Source of the DNA: Symsagittifera roscoffensis
Lineage: Eukaryota > Xenacoelomorpha > Acoela > Convolutidae
Reading direction: 5' to 3'
Assembly (NCBI RefSeq): GCF_963678635.1
Contig: NC_087069.1
Coordinates: 45,553,448 to 45,617,447 of the forward strand
DNA: 64,000 nucleotides
The position numbers and the translations under genes are program-made. Every line of letters starts with the position of its first letter. Positions within the stretch are counted from its first letter, which is position 1. Shown here in pieces: positions 27,401-41,227 of the stretch. Under the pieces are notes generated by a model. It worked only from the letters and a program-made list of their open reading frames with translations. It was not told the DNA's origin and made no database searches.

Positions 27401-29280
27401 AAGATTGCGGGAGAAAGTCGAAACATACAAAAGATTGCCGGAGAAAGTCGAAACATACAAAAGATTGCAGGAGAAAGTCGAAACATACAAAAGATTACCG
27501 GAGAAAGTCGAAACATACAAAAGATTGCCGGAGAAAGTCGAAACATACAAAAGATTGCCGGAGAAAGTCGAAACATACAAAAGATTGCCGGAGAAAGTCG
27601 AAACATACAAAGGATTGCCGGAGAAAGTCGAAACATGCAAAAGATTGCCGGAGAAAGTCGAAACATTCAAAAGATTGCCGGAGAAAGTCGAAACATACAA
27701 AAGATTGCCGGAGAAAGTCGAAACAAACAAAAGATTGCCGGAGAAAGTCGAAACATACAAAAGATTGCCGGAGAAAGTCGAAACATACAAAAGATTGCCG
27801 GAGAAAGTCGAAACATACAAAAGATTGCCGGAGAAAGTCGAAACATACAAAAGATTGCCGGAGAAAGTCGAAACATACAAAGGATTGCCGGAGAAAGTCG
27901 AAACATGCAAAAGATTGCCGGAGAAAGTCGAAACATTCAAAAGATTGCCGGAGAAAGTCGAAACATACAAAAAATTGCCGAAGAAAGTCGAAACATACAA
28001 AAGATTGCCGGAGAAAGTCGAAACATACAAAAGATTGCCGGAAAAAGTCGAAACATACAAAAGACTGCCGGAGAAAGTCGAAACATACAAAAGATTGCCG
28101 GAGAAAGTCGAAACATACAAAAGATTGCCGGAGAAAGTCGAAACATACAAAAGATTGCCGGAGAAAGTCGAAACATGCAAAAGATTGCCGGAGAAAGTCG
28201 AAACATACAAAAGATTGCCGGAGAAAGTCGAAACATACAAAAGATTGCCGGAGAAAGTCGAAACACACAAAAGATTGCGGGAGAAAGTCGAAACATACAA
28301 AAGATTGCCGGAGAAAGTCGAAACATACAAAAGATTGCCGGAGAAAGTCGAAACATACAAAAGATTGCAGGAGAAAGTCGAAACATACAAAAGATTACCG
28401 GAGAAAGTCGAAACATACGAAAGATTGCCGGAGAAAGTCGAAACATACAAAAGATTGCCGGAGAAAGTCGAAACATACAAAAGATTGCCGGAGAAAGTCG
28501 AAACATACAAAGGATTGCCGGAGAAAGTCGAAACATGCAAAAGATTGCCGGAGAAAGTCGAAACATTCAAAAGATTGCCGGAGAAAGTCGAAACATACAA
28601 AAGATTGCCGGAGAAAGTCGAAACAAACAAAAGATTGCCGGAGAAAGTCGAAACATACAAAAGATTGCCGGAGAAAGTCGAAACATACAAAAGATTGCCG
28701 GAGAAAGTCGAAACATACAAAAGATTGCCGGAGAAAGTCGAAACATACAAAAGATTGCCGGAGAAAGTCGAAACATACAAAGGATTGCCGGAGAAAGTCG
28801 AAACATGCAAAAGATTGCCGGAGAAAGTCGAAACATTCAAAAGATTGCCGGAGAAAGTCGAAACATACAAAAAATTGCCGGAGAAAGTCGAAACATATAA
28901 AAGATTGCCGGAGAAAGTCGAAACATACAAAAGATTGCCGGAGAAAGTCGAAACATACAAAAGATTGCCGGAGAAAGTCGAAACATACACAAGATTGCCG
29001 GAGAAAGTCGAAACATACAAAAGATTGCCGGAGAAAGTCGAAACATACAAAAGATTGCCGGAGAAAGTCGAAACATACAAAAGATTGCCAAAGAAAGTCG
29101 AAACATACAAAAGATTGCCGGAGAAAGTCGAAACATACAAAAGATTGCCGGAGAAAGTCGAAACATACAAAAGATTGCGGGAGAAAGTCGAAACGTACAA
29201 AAGATTGCCGGAGAAAGTCGAAACATACAAAAGATTGCAGGAGAAAGTCGAAACATACAAAAGATTTCCGGAGAAAGTCG

Positions 29281-31560
29281 AAACATACAAAAGATTGCCG
29301 GAGAAAGTCGAAACATACAAAAGATTGCCGGAGAAAGTCGAAACATACAAAGGATTGCCGGAGAAAGTCGAAACATGCAAAAGATTGCCGGAGAAAGTCG
29401 AAACATTCAAAAGATTGCCGGAGAAAGTCGAAACATACAAAAAATTGCCGGAGAAAGTCGAAACAAACAAAAGATTGCCGGAGAAAGTCGAAACATACAA
29501 AAGATTGCCGGAGAAAGTCGAAACATACAAAAGATTGCCGGAGAAAGTCGAAACATACAAAAGATTGCCGAAGAAAGTCGAAACATACAAAAGATTGCCG
29601 GAGAAAGTCGAAACATACAAAGGATTGCCGGAGAAAGTCGAAACATGCAAAAGATTGCCGGAGAAAGTCGAAACATTCAAAAGATTGCCGGAGAAAGTCG
29701 AAACATACAAAAAATTGCCGGAGAAAGTCGAAACATACAAAAGATTGCCGGAGAAAGTCGAAACATACAAAAGATTGCCGGAGAAAGTCGAAACATACAA
29801 AAGATTGCCGGAGAAAGTCGAAACATACAAAAGATTGCCGGAGAAAGTCGAAACATACAAAAAATTGCCGGTGAAAGTCGAAACATACAAAAGATTGCCG
29901 GAGAAAGTCGAAACATACAAAAGATTGCCGGAGAAAGTCGAAACATACAAAAGATTGCCGGAGAAAGTCGAAACATGCAAAAGATTGCCGGAGAAAGTCG
30001 AAACATACAAAGGATTGCCGGAGAAAGTCGAAACATGCAAAAGATTGCCGGAGAAAGTCGAAACATTCAAAAGATTGCCGGAGAAAGTCGAAACATGCAA
30101 AAGATTGCCGGAGAAAGTCGAAACATTCAAAAGATTGCCGGAGAAAGTCGAAACATACAAAAAATTGCCGGAGAAAGTCGAAACATACAAAAGATTGCCG
30201 GAGAAATTCGAAACATACAAAAGATTGCCGGAGAAAGTCGAAACATACAAAAGATTGCCGGAGAAAGTCGAAACATACACAAGATTGCCGGAGAAAGTCG
30301 AAACATACAAAAGATTGCCGGAGAAAGTCGAAACATACAAAAGATTGCCGGAGAAAGTCGAAACATACAAAAGATTGCCGGAGAAAGTCGAAACATACAA
30401 AAGATTGCCGGAGAAAGTCGAAACATACAAAAGATTGCCGGAGAAAGTCGAAACATACAAAAGATTGCGGGAGAAAGTCGAAACGTACAAAAGATTGCCG
30501 GAGAAAGTCGAAACATACAAAAGATTGCAGGAGAAAGTCGAAACATACAAAAGATTACCGGAGAAAGTCGAAACATACAAAAGATTGCCGGAGAAAGTCG
30601 AAACATACAAAAGATTGCCGGAGAAAGTCGAAACATACAAAAGATTGCCGGAGAAAGTCGAAACATACAAAGGATTGCCGGAGAAAGTCGAAACATGCAA
30701 AAGATTGCCGGAGAAAGTCGAAACATTCAAAAGATTGCCGGAGAAAGTCGAAACATACAAAAGATTGCCGGAGAAAGTCGAAACAAACAAAAGATTGCCG
30801 GAGAAAGTCGAAACATACAAAAGATTGCCGGAGAAAGTCGAAACATACAAAAGATTGCCGGAGAAAGTCGAAACATACAAAAGATTGCCGAAGAAAGTCG
30901 AAACATACAAAAGATTGCCGGAGAAAGTCGAAACATACAAAGGATTGCCGGAGAAAGTCGAAACATGCAAAAGATTGCCGGAGAAAGTCGAAACATTCAA
31001 AAGATTGCCGGAGAAAGTCGAAACATACAAAAAATTGCCGGAGAAAGTCGAAACATACAAAAGATTGCCGGAGAAAGTCGAAACATACAAAAGATTGCCG
31101 GAGAAAGTCGAAACATACAAAAGATTGCCGGAGAAAGTCGAAACATACAAAAGATTGCCGGAGAAAGTCGAAACATACAAAAAATTGCCGGTGAAAGTCG
31201 AAACATACAAAAGATTGCCGGAGAAAGTCGAAACATACAAAAGATTGCCGGAGAAAGTCGAAACATACAAAAGATTGCCGGAGAAAGTCGAAACATGCAA
31301 AAGATTGCCGGAGAAAGTCGAAACATACAAAGGATTGCCGGAGAAAGTCGAAACATGCAAAAGATTGCCGGAGAAAGTCGAAACATTCAAAAGATTGCCG
31401 GAGAAAGTCGAAACATGCAAAAGATTGCCGGAGAAAGTCGAAACATTCAAAAGATTGCCGGAGAAAGTCGAAACATACAAAAAATTGCCGGAGAAAGTCG
31501 AAACATACAAAAGATTGCCGGAGAAATTCGAAACATACAAAAGATTGCCGGAAAAAGTCG
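29281..31560. repeat. About 960-bp block duplicated at 1,320-bp offset
   Basis: Bases 29281-30240 and 30601-31560 share rare variants in register: an AAGAAAGTCG unit (29571/30891), a GGTGAAAGTCG unit (29870/31190), and a doubled CATGC/CATTC pair. They differ at only two or three positions. The offset equals 44 units. Confidence 0.8.
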
Positions 31561-34500
31561 AAACATACAAAAGATTGCCGGAGAAAGTCGAAACATACAA
31601 AAGATTGCCGGAGAAAGTCGAAACATACAAAAGATTGCCGGAGAAAGTCGAAACATATAAAAGATTGCCGGAGAAAGTCGAAACATACAAAAGATTGCCG
31701 GAGAAAGTCGAAACATACAAAAGATTGCCGGAGAAAGTCGAAACATACAAAAGATTGCCGGAGAAAGTCGAAACATACAAAAGATTGCCGGAGAAAGTCG
31801 AAACATACAAAAGATTGCGGGAGAAAGTCGAAACATACAAAAGATTGCCGGAGAAAGTCGAAACATACAAAAGATTGCAGGAGAAAGTCGAAACATACAA
31901 AAGATTACCGGAGAAAGTCGAAACATACAAAATATTGCCGGAGAAAGTCGAAACAAACAAAAGATTGCCGGAGAAAGTCGAAACATACAAAAGATTGCCG
32001 GAGAAAGTCGAAACATACAAAGGATTGCCGGAGAAAGTAGAAACATGCAAAAGATTGCCGGAGAAAGTCGAAACATTCAAAAGATTGCCGGAGAAAGTCG
32101 AAACATACAAAAGATTGCCGGAGAAAGTCGAAACAAACAAAAGATTGCCGGAGAAAGTCGAAACATACAAAAGATTGCCGGAGAAAGTCGAAACATACAA
32201 AAGATTGCCGGAGAAAGTCGAAACATACAAAAGATTGCCGGAGAAAGTCGAAACATACAAAGGATTGCCGGAGAAAGTCGAAACATGCAAAAGATTGCCG
32301 GAGAAAGTCGAAACATTCAAAAGATTGCCGGAGAAAGTCGAAACATACAAAAGATTGCCGGAGAAAGTCGAAACAAACAAAAGATTGCCGGAGAAAGTCG
32401 AAACACACAAAAGATTGCCGGAGAAAGTCGAAACATACAAAAGACTGCCGGAGAAAGTCGAAACATACAAAAGATTGCCGGAGAAAGTCGAAACAAACAA
32501 AAGATTGCCGGAGAAAGTCGAAACATACAAAGGATTGCCGGAGAAAGTCGAAACATGCAAAAGATTGCCGGAGAAAGTCGAAACATTCAAAAGATTGCCG
32601 GAGAAAGTCGAAACATACAAAAAATTGCCGGAGAAAGTCGAAACATACAAAAGATTGCCGGAGAAAGTCGAAACATACAACAGATTGCCGGAGAAAGTCG
32701 AAACATACAAAAGATGGCCGGAGAAAGTCGAAACATACAAAAGATTGCCGGAGAAAGTCGAAACATACAAAAAATTGCCGGAGAAAGTCGAAACATACAA
32801 AAGATTGCCGGAGAAAGTCGAAACATACAAAAGATTGCCGGAGAAAGTCGAAACATACAAAAGATTGCCGGAGAAAGTCGAAACATGCAAAAGATTGCCG
32901 GAGAAAGTCGAAACATGCAAAAGATTGCCGGAGAAAGTCGAAACATTCAAAAGATTGCCGGAGAAGGTCGAAACATGCAAAAGATTGCCGGAGAAAGTCG
33001 AAACATTCAAAAGATTGCCGGAGAAAGTCGAAACATACAAAAAATTGCCGGAGAAAGTCGAAACATACAAAAGATTGCCGGAGAAATTCGAAACATGCAA
33101 AAGATTGCCGGAGAAAGTCGAAACATTCAAAAGATTGCCGTAGAAAGTCGAAACATGCAAAAGATTGCCGGAGAAAGTCGAAACATTCAAAAGATTGCCG
33201 GAGAAAGTCGAAACATACAAAAAATTGCCGGAGAAAGTCGAAACATACAAAAGATTGCCGGAGAAATTCGAAACATACAAAAGATTGCCGGAAAAAGTCG
33301 AAACATACAAAAGATTGCCGGAGAAAGTCGAAACATACAAAAGATTGCCGGAGAAAGTCGAAACATACAAAAGATTGCCGGAGAAAGTCGAAACATACAA
33401 AAGATTGCCGGAGAAAGTCGAAACATACAAAAGATTGCCGGAGAAAGTCGAAACATACAAAAGATTGCCGGAGAAAGTCGAAACATACAAAAGATTGCCG
33501 GAGAAAGTCGAAACATACAAAAGATTGCCGGAGAAAGTCGAAACATACAAAAGATTGCGGGAGAAAGTCGAAACATACAAAAGATTGCCGGAGAAAGTCG
33601 AAACATACAAAAGATTGCAGGAGAAAGTCGAAACATACAAAAGATTACCGGAGAAAGTCGAAACATACAAAATATTGCCGGAGAAAGTCGAAACAAACAA
33701 AAGATTGCCGGAGAAAGTCAAAACATACAAAAGATTGCCGGAGAAAGTCGAAACATACAAAGGATTGCCGGAGAAAGTCGAAACATGCAAAAGATTGCCG
33801 GAGAAAGTCGAAACATTCAAAAGATTGCCGGAGAAAGTCGAAACAAACAAAAGATTGCCGGAGAAAGTCGAAACAAACAAAAGATTGCCGGAGAAAGTCG
33901 AAACATACAAAAGATTGCCGGAGAAAGTCGAAACATACAAAAGATTGCCGGAGAAAGTCGAAACATACAAAAAATTGCCGTAGAAAGTCGAAATATACAA
34001 AAGATTGCCGGAGAAAGTCGAAACATACAAAGGATTGCCGGAGAAAGTCGAAACATGCAAAAGATTGCCGGAGAAAGTCGAAACATTCAAAAGATTGCCG
34101 GAGAAAGTCGAAACATACAAAAAATTGCCGGAGAAAGTCGAAACATACAAAAGATTGCCGGAGAAAGTCGAAACATACAAAAGATTGCCGGAGAAAGTCG
34201 AAACATACAAAAGATTGCCGGAGAAAGTCGAAACATACAAAAGATTGCCGGAGAAAGTCGAAACATACAAAAAATTGCCGGAGAAAGTCGAAACATGCAA
34301 AAGATTGCCGGAGAAAGTCGAAACATTCAAAAGATTGCCGGAGAAAGTCGAAATATACAAAAAATTGCCGGAGAAAGTCGAAACATACAAAAGATTGCCG
34401 GAGAAATTCGAAACATACAAAAGATTGCCGGAAAAAGTCGAAACATACAAAAGATTGCCGGAGAAAGTCGAAACATACAAAAGATTGCCGGAGAAAGTCG

Positions 34501-37500
34501 AAACATACAAAAGATTGCCGGAGAAAGTCGAAACATACAAAAGATTGCCGGAGAAAGTCGAAACATACAAAAGATTGCCGGAGAAAGTCGAAACATACAA
34601 AAGATTGCCGGAGAAAGTCGAAACATACAAAAGATTGCCGGAGAAAGTCTAAACATACAAAAGATTGCCGGAGAAAGTCGAAACATACAAAAGATTGCCG
34701 GAGAAAGTCGAAACATATAAAAGATTGCGGGAGAAAGTCGAAACATACAAAAGATTGCCGAAGAAAGTCGAAACATACAAAAGATTGCAGGAGAAAGTCG
34801 AAACATACAAAAGATTACCGGAGAAAGTCGAAACATACAAAATATTGCCGGAGAAAGTCGAAACAAACAAAAGATTGCCGGAGAAAGTCGAAACATACAA
34901 AAGATTGCCGGAGAAAGTCGAAACATACAAAGGATTGCCGGAGAAAGTCGAAACATGCAAAAGATTGCCGGAGAAAGTCGAAACATTCAAAAGATTGCCG
35001 GAGAAAGTCGAAACATACAAAAGATTGCCGGAGAAAGTCGAAACAAACAAAAGATTGCCGGAGAAAGTCGAAACATACAAAAGATTGCCGGAGAAAGTCG
35101 AAACATACAAAAGATTGCCGGAGAAAGTCGAAACCTACAAAAAATTGCCGTAGAAAGTCGAAATATACAAAAGATTGCCGGAGAAAGTCGAAACATACAA
35201 AGGATTGCCGGAGAAAGTCGAAACATGCAAAAGATTGCCGGAGAAAGTCGAAACATTCAAAAGATTGCCGGAGAAAGTCGAAACATACAAAAAATTGCCG
35301 GAGAAAGTCGAAACATACAAAAGATTGCCGGAGAAAGTCGAAACATACAAAAGATTGCCGGAGAAAGTCGAAACATACAAAAGATTGCCGGAGAAAGTCG
35401 AAACATACAAAAGATTGCCGGAGAAAGTCGAAACATACAAAAAATTGCCGGAGAAAGTCGAAACATACAAAAGATTGCCGGAGAAAGTCGAAACATACAA
35501 AAGATTGCCGGAGAAAGTCGAAACATACAAAAGATTGCCGGAGAAAGTCGAAACATACAAAAGGTTGCCGGAGAAAGTCGAAACATACAAAAGATTGCCG
35601 GAGAAAGTCGAAACATACAAAAGATTGCCGGAGAAAGTCGAAACATAAAAAAGATTGCCGGAGAAAGTCGAAACATACAAAAGATTGCCGGAGAAAGTCG
35701 AAACATACAAAAGATTGCCGGAGAAAGTCGAAACATACAAAAGATTGCGGGAGAAAGTCGAAACATACAAAAGATTGCCGGAGAAAGTCGAAATATACAA
35801 AAGATTGCAGGAGAAAGTCGAAACATACAAAAGATTACCGGAGAAAGTCGAAACTTACAAAAGATTGCCGGAGAAAGTCGAAACATACAAAAGATTGCCG
35901 GAGAAAGTCGAAACATACAAAAGATTGCCGGAGAAAGTCGAAACATACAAAGGATTGCCGGAGAAAGTCGAAACATGCAAAAGATTGCCGGAGAAAGTCG
36001 AAACATTCAAAAGATTGCCGGAGAAAGTCGAAACATACAAAAGATTGCCGGAGAAAGTCGAAACAAACAAAAGATTGCCGGAGAAAGTCGAAACATACAA
36101 AAGATTGCCGGAGAAAGTCGAAACATACAAAAGATTGCCGGAGAAAGTCGAAACATACAAAAGATTGCCGGAGAAAGTCAAAACATACAAAAGATTGCCG
36201 GAGAAAGTCGAAACATACAAAAGATTGCCGGAGAAAGTCGAAACATGCAAAAGATTGCCGGAGAAAGTCGAAACATTCAAAAGATTGCCGGAGAAAGTCG
36301 AAACATACAAAAAATTGCCGGAGAAAGTCGAAACATACAAAAGATTGCCGAAGAAATTCGAAACATACAAAAGATTGCCGGAAAAAGTCGAAACATACAA
36401 AAGATTGCCGGAGAAAGTCGAAACATACAAAAGATTGCCGGAGAAAGTCGAAACATACAAAAGATTGCCGGAGAAAGCCGAAACATACAAAAGATTGCCG
36501 GAGAAAGTCGAAACATACAAAAGATTGCCGGAGAAAGTCGAAACATACAATAGATTGCCGGAGAAAGTCGAAACATACAAAAGATTGCCGGAGAAAGTCG
36601 AAACATACAAAGGATTGCCGGAGAAAGTCGAAACATGCAAAAGATTGCCGGAGAAAGTCGAAACATACAAAAGATTGCCGGAGAAAGGCGAAACATACAA
36701 AAGATTGCCGGAGAAAGTCGAAACATACAAAAGATTGCCGGAGAAAGTCGAAACATACAAAAGATTGCCGGAGAAAGTCGAAACATACAAAAGATTGCCG
36801 GAGAAAGTCGAAACATACAAAAGATTGCCGGAGAAAGTCGAAACATACAAAAGATTGCCGGAGAAAGTCGAAACATACAAAAGATTGCCGGAGAAAGTCG
36901 AAACATACAAAGGATTGCCGGAGAAAGTCGAAACATGCAAAAGATTGCCGGAGAAAGTCGAAACATTCAAAAGATTGCCGGAGAAAGTCGAAACATACAA
37001 AAAATTGCCGGAGAAAGTCGAAACATACAAAAGATTGCCGGAGAAAGTCGAAACATACAAAAGATTGCCGGAGAAAGTCGAAACATACAAAAGATTGCCG
37101 GAGAAAGTCGAAACATACAAAAGATTGCCGGAGAGAGTCGAAACATACAAAAGATTGCCGGAGAAAGTCGAAACATACAAAAGATTGCCGGAGAAAGTCG
37201 AAACATACAAAAGATTGCCGGAGAAAGGCGAAACATACAAAAGATTGCCGGAGAAAGTCGAAACATACAAAAGATTGCCGGAGAAAGTCGAAACATACAA
37301 AAGATTGCCGGAGAAAGTCTATACATACAAAGGATTGCCGAAGAAAGTCGATACATTCAAAAGATTGCCGGAGAAAGTCGAAACATTCAAAAGATTGCCG
37401 GAGAAAGTCGAAACATACAAAAAATTGCCGGAGAAAGTCGAAACATACAAAAGATTGCCGGAGAAAGTCGAAACATACAAAAGATTGCCGGAGAAAGTCG

Positions 37501-37590
37501 AAACATACAAAAGATTGCCGGAGAAAGTCGAAACATGCAACAGATTGCCGGAGAAAGTCGAAACATTCAAAAGATTGCCGGAGAAAGTCG

Positions 37591-40100
37591 AAACATACAA
37601 AAAATTGCCGGAGAAAGTCGAAACATACAAAAGATTGCCGGAGAAAGTCGATACATACAAAAGATTGCCGGAGAAAGTCGAAACATACAAAAGATTGCCG
37701 GAGAAAGTCGAAAAATACAAAAGATTGCCGGAGAAAGTCGAAACATACAAAAGATTGCCGGAGAAAGTCGAAACATACAAAAGATTGCCGGAGAAAGTCG
37801 AAACATACAAAAGACTGCCGGAGAAAGTCGAAACATACAAAAGATTGCCGGAGAAAGTCGAAACATGCAAAAGATTGCCGGAGAAAGTCGAAACATTCAA
37901 AAGATTGCCGGAGAAAGTCGAAACATACAAAAAATTGCCGGAGAAAGTCGAAACATACAAAAGATTGCCGGAGAAAGTCGAAACATACAAAAGATTGCCG
38001 GAGAAAGTCGAAACATACAAAAGATTGCCGGAGAAAGTCGAAACATACAAAAGATTGCCGGAGAAAGTCGAAACATACAAAGGATTGCCGGAGAAAGTCG
38101 AAACATGCAAAAGATTGCCGGAGAAAGTCGAAACATTCAAAAGATTGCCGGAGAAAGTCGAAACATACAAAAAATTGCCGGAGAAAGTCGAAACATAAAA
38201 AAGATTGCCGGAGAAAGTCGAAACATACAAAAGATTGCCGGAGAAAGTCGAAACATACAAAATATTGCCGGAGAAAGACGAAACATACAAAAGATTGCCG
38301 GAGAAAGTCGAAACATACAAAAGATTGCCGGAGAAATTCGAAACATACAAAAGATTGCCGGAGAAAGTCGAAACATACAAAAGATTGCCGGAGAAAGTCG
38401 AAACATACAAAAGATTGCCGGAGAAAGTCGAAACATACAAAAAATTGCCGGAGAAAGTCGAAACATACAAAGGATTGCCGGAGAAAGTCGAAACATGCAA
38501 AAGATTGCCGGAGAAAGTCGAAACATTTAAAAGATTGCCGGAGAAAGTCGAAACATACAAAAAATTGCCGGAGAAAGTCGAAACATACAAAAGATTGCCG
38601 GAGAAAGTCGAAACTTACAAAAGATTGCCGGAGAAAGTCGAAACATACAAAAGATTGCCGGAGAAAGTCGAAACATACAAAAGATTGCCGGAGAGAGTCG
38701 AAACATACAAAAGATTGCCGGAGAAAGTCGAAACATACAAAAGATTGCCGGAGAAAGTCGAAACATACAAAAGATTGCCGGAGAAAGGCGAAACATGCAA
38801 CAGATTGCCGAAGAAAGTCGAAACATTCAAAAGATTGCCGGAGAAATTCGAAACATACAAAAAATTGCCGGAGAAAGTCGAAACATACAAAAGATTGCCG
38901 GAGAAAGTCGAAACATACAAAAAATTGCCGGAGAAAGTCGAAACATACAAAAGATTGCCGGAGAAAGTCGATACATACAAAAGATTGCCGGAGAAAGTCG
39001 AAACATACAAAAGATTGCCGGAGAAAGTCGAAAAATACAAAAGATTGCCGGAGAAAGTCGAAACATACAAAAGATTGCCGGAGAAAGTCGAAACATACAA
39101 AAGATTGCCGGAGAAAGTCGAAACATACAAAAGACTGCCGGAGAAAGTCAAAACATACAAAAGATTGCCGGAGAAAGTCGAAACATGCAAAAGATTGCCG
39201 GAGAAAGTCGAAACATTCAAAAGATTACCGGAGAAAGTCGAAACATACAAAAAATTGCCGGAGAAAGTCGAAACATACAAACGATTGCCGGAGAAAGTCG
39301 AAACATACAAAAGATTGCCGGAGAAAGTCGAAACATACAAAAGATTGCCGGAGAAAGTCGAAACATACAAAAGATTGCCGGAGAAAGTCGAAACATACAA
39401 AGGATTGCCGGAGAAAGTCGAAACATGCAAAAGATTGCCGGAGAAAGTCGAAACATTCAAAAGATTGCCGGAGAAAGTCGAAACATACAAAAAATTGCCG
39501 GAGAAAGTCGAAACATACAAAAGATTGCCGGAGAAAGTCGAAACATACAAAAGATTGCCGGAGAAAGTCGAAACATACAAAAGATTGCCGGAGAAAGACG
39601 AAACATACAAAAGATTGCCGGAGAAAGTCGAAACATACAAAAGATTGCCGGAGAAATTCGAAACATACAAAAGATTGCCGGAGAAAGTCGAAACATACAA
39701 AAGATTGCCGGAGAAAGTCGAAACATACAAAAGATTGCCGGAGAAAGTCGAAACATACAAAAAATTGCCGGAGAAAGTCGAAACATACAAAGGATTGCCG
39801 GAGAAAGTCGAAACATGCAAAAGATTGCCGGAGAAAGTCGAAACATTTAAAAGATTGCCGGAGAAAGTCGAAACATACAAAAAATTGCCGGAGAAAGTCG
39901 AAACATACAAAAGATTGCCGGAGAAAGTCGAAACTTACAAAAGATTGCCGGAGAAAGTCGAAACATACAAAAGATTGCCGGAGAAAGTCGAAACATACAA
40001 AAGATTGCCGGAGAGAGTCGAAACATACAAAAGATTGCCGGAGAAAGTCGAAACATACAAAAGATTGCCGGAGAAAGTCGAAACATACAAAAGATTGCCG
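37591..40100. repeat. About 1.19-kb block duplicated at 1,320-bp offset
   Basis: Blocks 37591-38780 and 38911-40100 share GTCGATACATAC, GTCGAAAAATAC, AAGACTGCC, GAGAAAGACG, CATTTAAAAG, GAAACTTAC and GAGAGAGTCG, all at a 1,320-bp offset. About five positions differ. A further GAGAGAGTCG unit near 37131 points to an older related copy. Confidence 0.8.
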
Positions 40101-41227
40101 GAGAAAGTCGAAACATACAAAAGATTGCCGGAGAAAGTCGAAACATACAAAAGATTGCCGGAGAAAGTCGAAACAAACAAAAGATTGCCGGAGAAAGTCG
40201 AAACATACAAAGGATTGCCGGAGAAAGTCGATACATGCAAAAGATTGCCGGAGAAAGTCGAAACATTCAAAAGATTGCCGGAGAAAGTCGAAACATACAA
40301 AAAATTGCCGGAGAAAGTCGAAACATACAAAAGATTGCCGGAGAAAGTCGAAACATACAAAAGATTGCCGGAGAAAGTCGAAACATACAAAAGATTGCCG
40401 GAGAAAGTCGAAACATGCAACAGATTGCCGGAGAAAGTCGAAACATTCAAAAGATTGCCGGAGAAAGTCGAAACATACAAAAAATTGCCGGAGAAAGTCG
40501 AAACATACAAAAGATTGCCGGAGAAAGTCGAAACATACAAAAAATTGCCGGAGAAAGTCGAAACATACAAAAGATTGCCGGAGAAAGTCGAAACATACAA
40601 AAGATTGCCGGAGAAAGTCGAAATATACTAAAGATTGCCGGAGAAAGTCGAAAAATACAAAAGATTGCCGGAGAAAGTCGAAACATACAAAAGATTGCCG
40701 GAGAAAGTCGAAAGATACAAAAGATTGCCGGAGAAAGTCGAAACATACAAAAGATTGCCGGAGAAAGTCGAAACATACAAAAGATTGCCGGAGAAAGTCG
40801 AAACATACAAAGGATTGCCGGAGAAAGTCGAAACATGCAAAAGATTGCCGGAGAAAGTCGAAACATTCAAAAGATTGCCGGAGAAAGTCGAAACATACAA
40901 AAAATTGCCGGAGAAAGTCGAAACATACAAAAGATTGCCGGAGAAAGTCGAAACATACAAAAGACTGCCGGAGAAAGTCGAAACATACAAAAGATTGCCG
41001 GAGAAAGTCGAAACATACAAAAGATTGCCGGAGAAAGTCGAAACATACAAAAGATTGCCGGAGAAAGTCGAAACATACAAAAGATTGCCGGAGAAAGTCG
41101 AAACATACAAAGGATTGCCGGAGAAAGTCGAAACATGCAAAAGATTGCCGGAGAAAGTCGAAACATTCAAAAGATTGCCGGAGAAAGTCGAAACATACAA
41201 AAAATTGCCGGAGAAAGTCGAAACATA

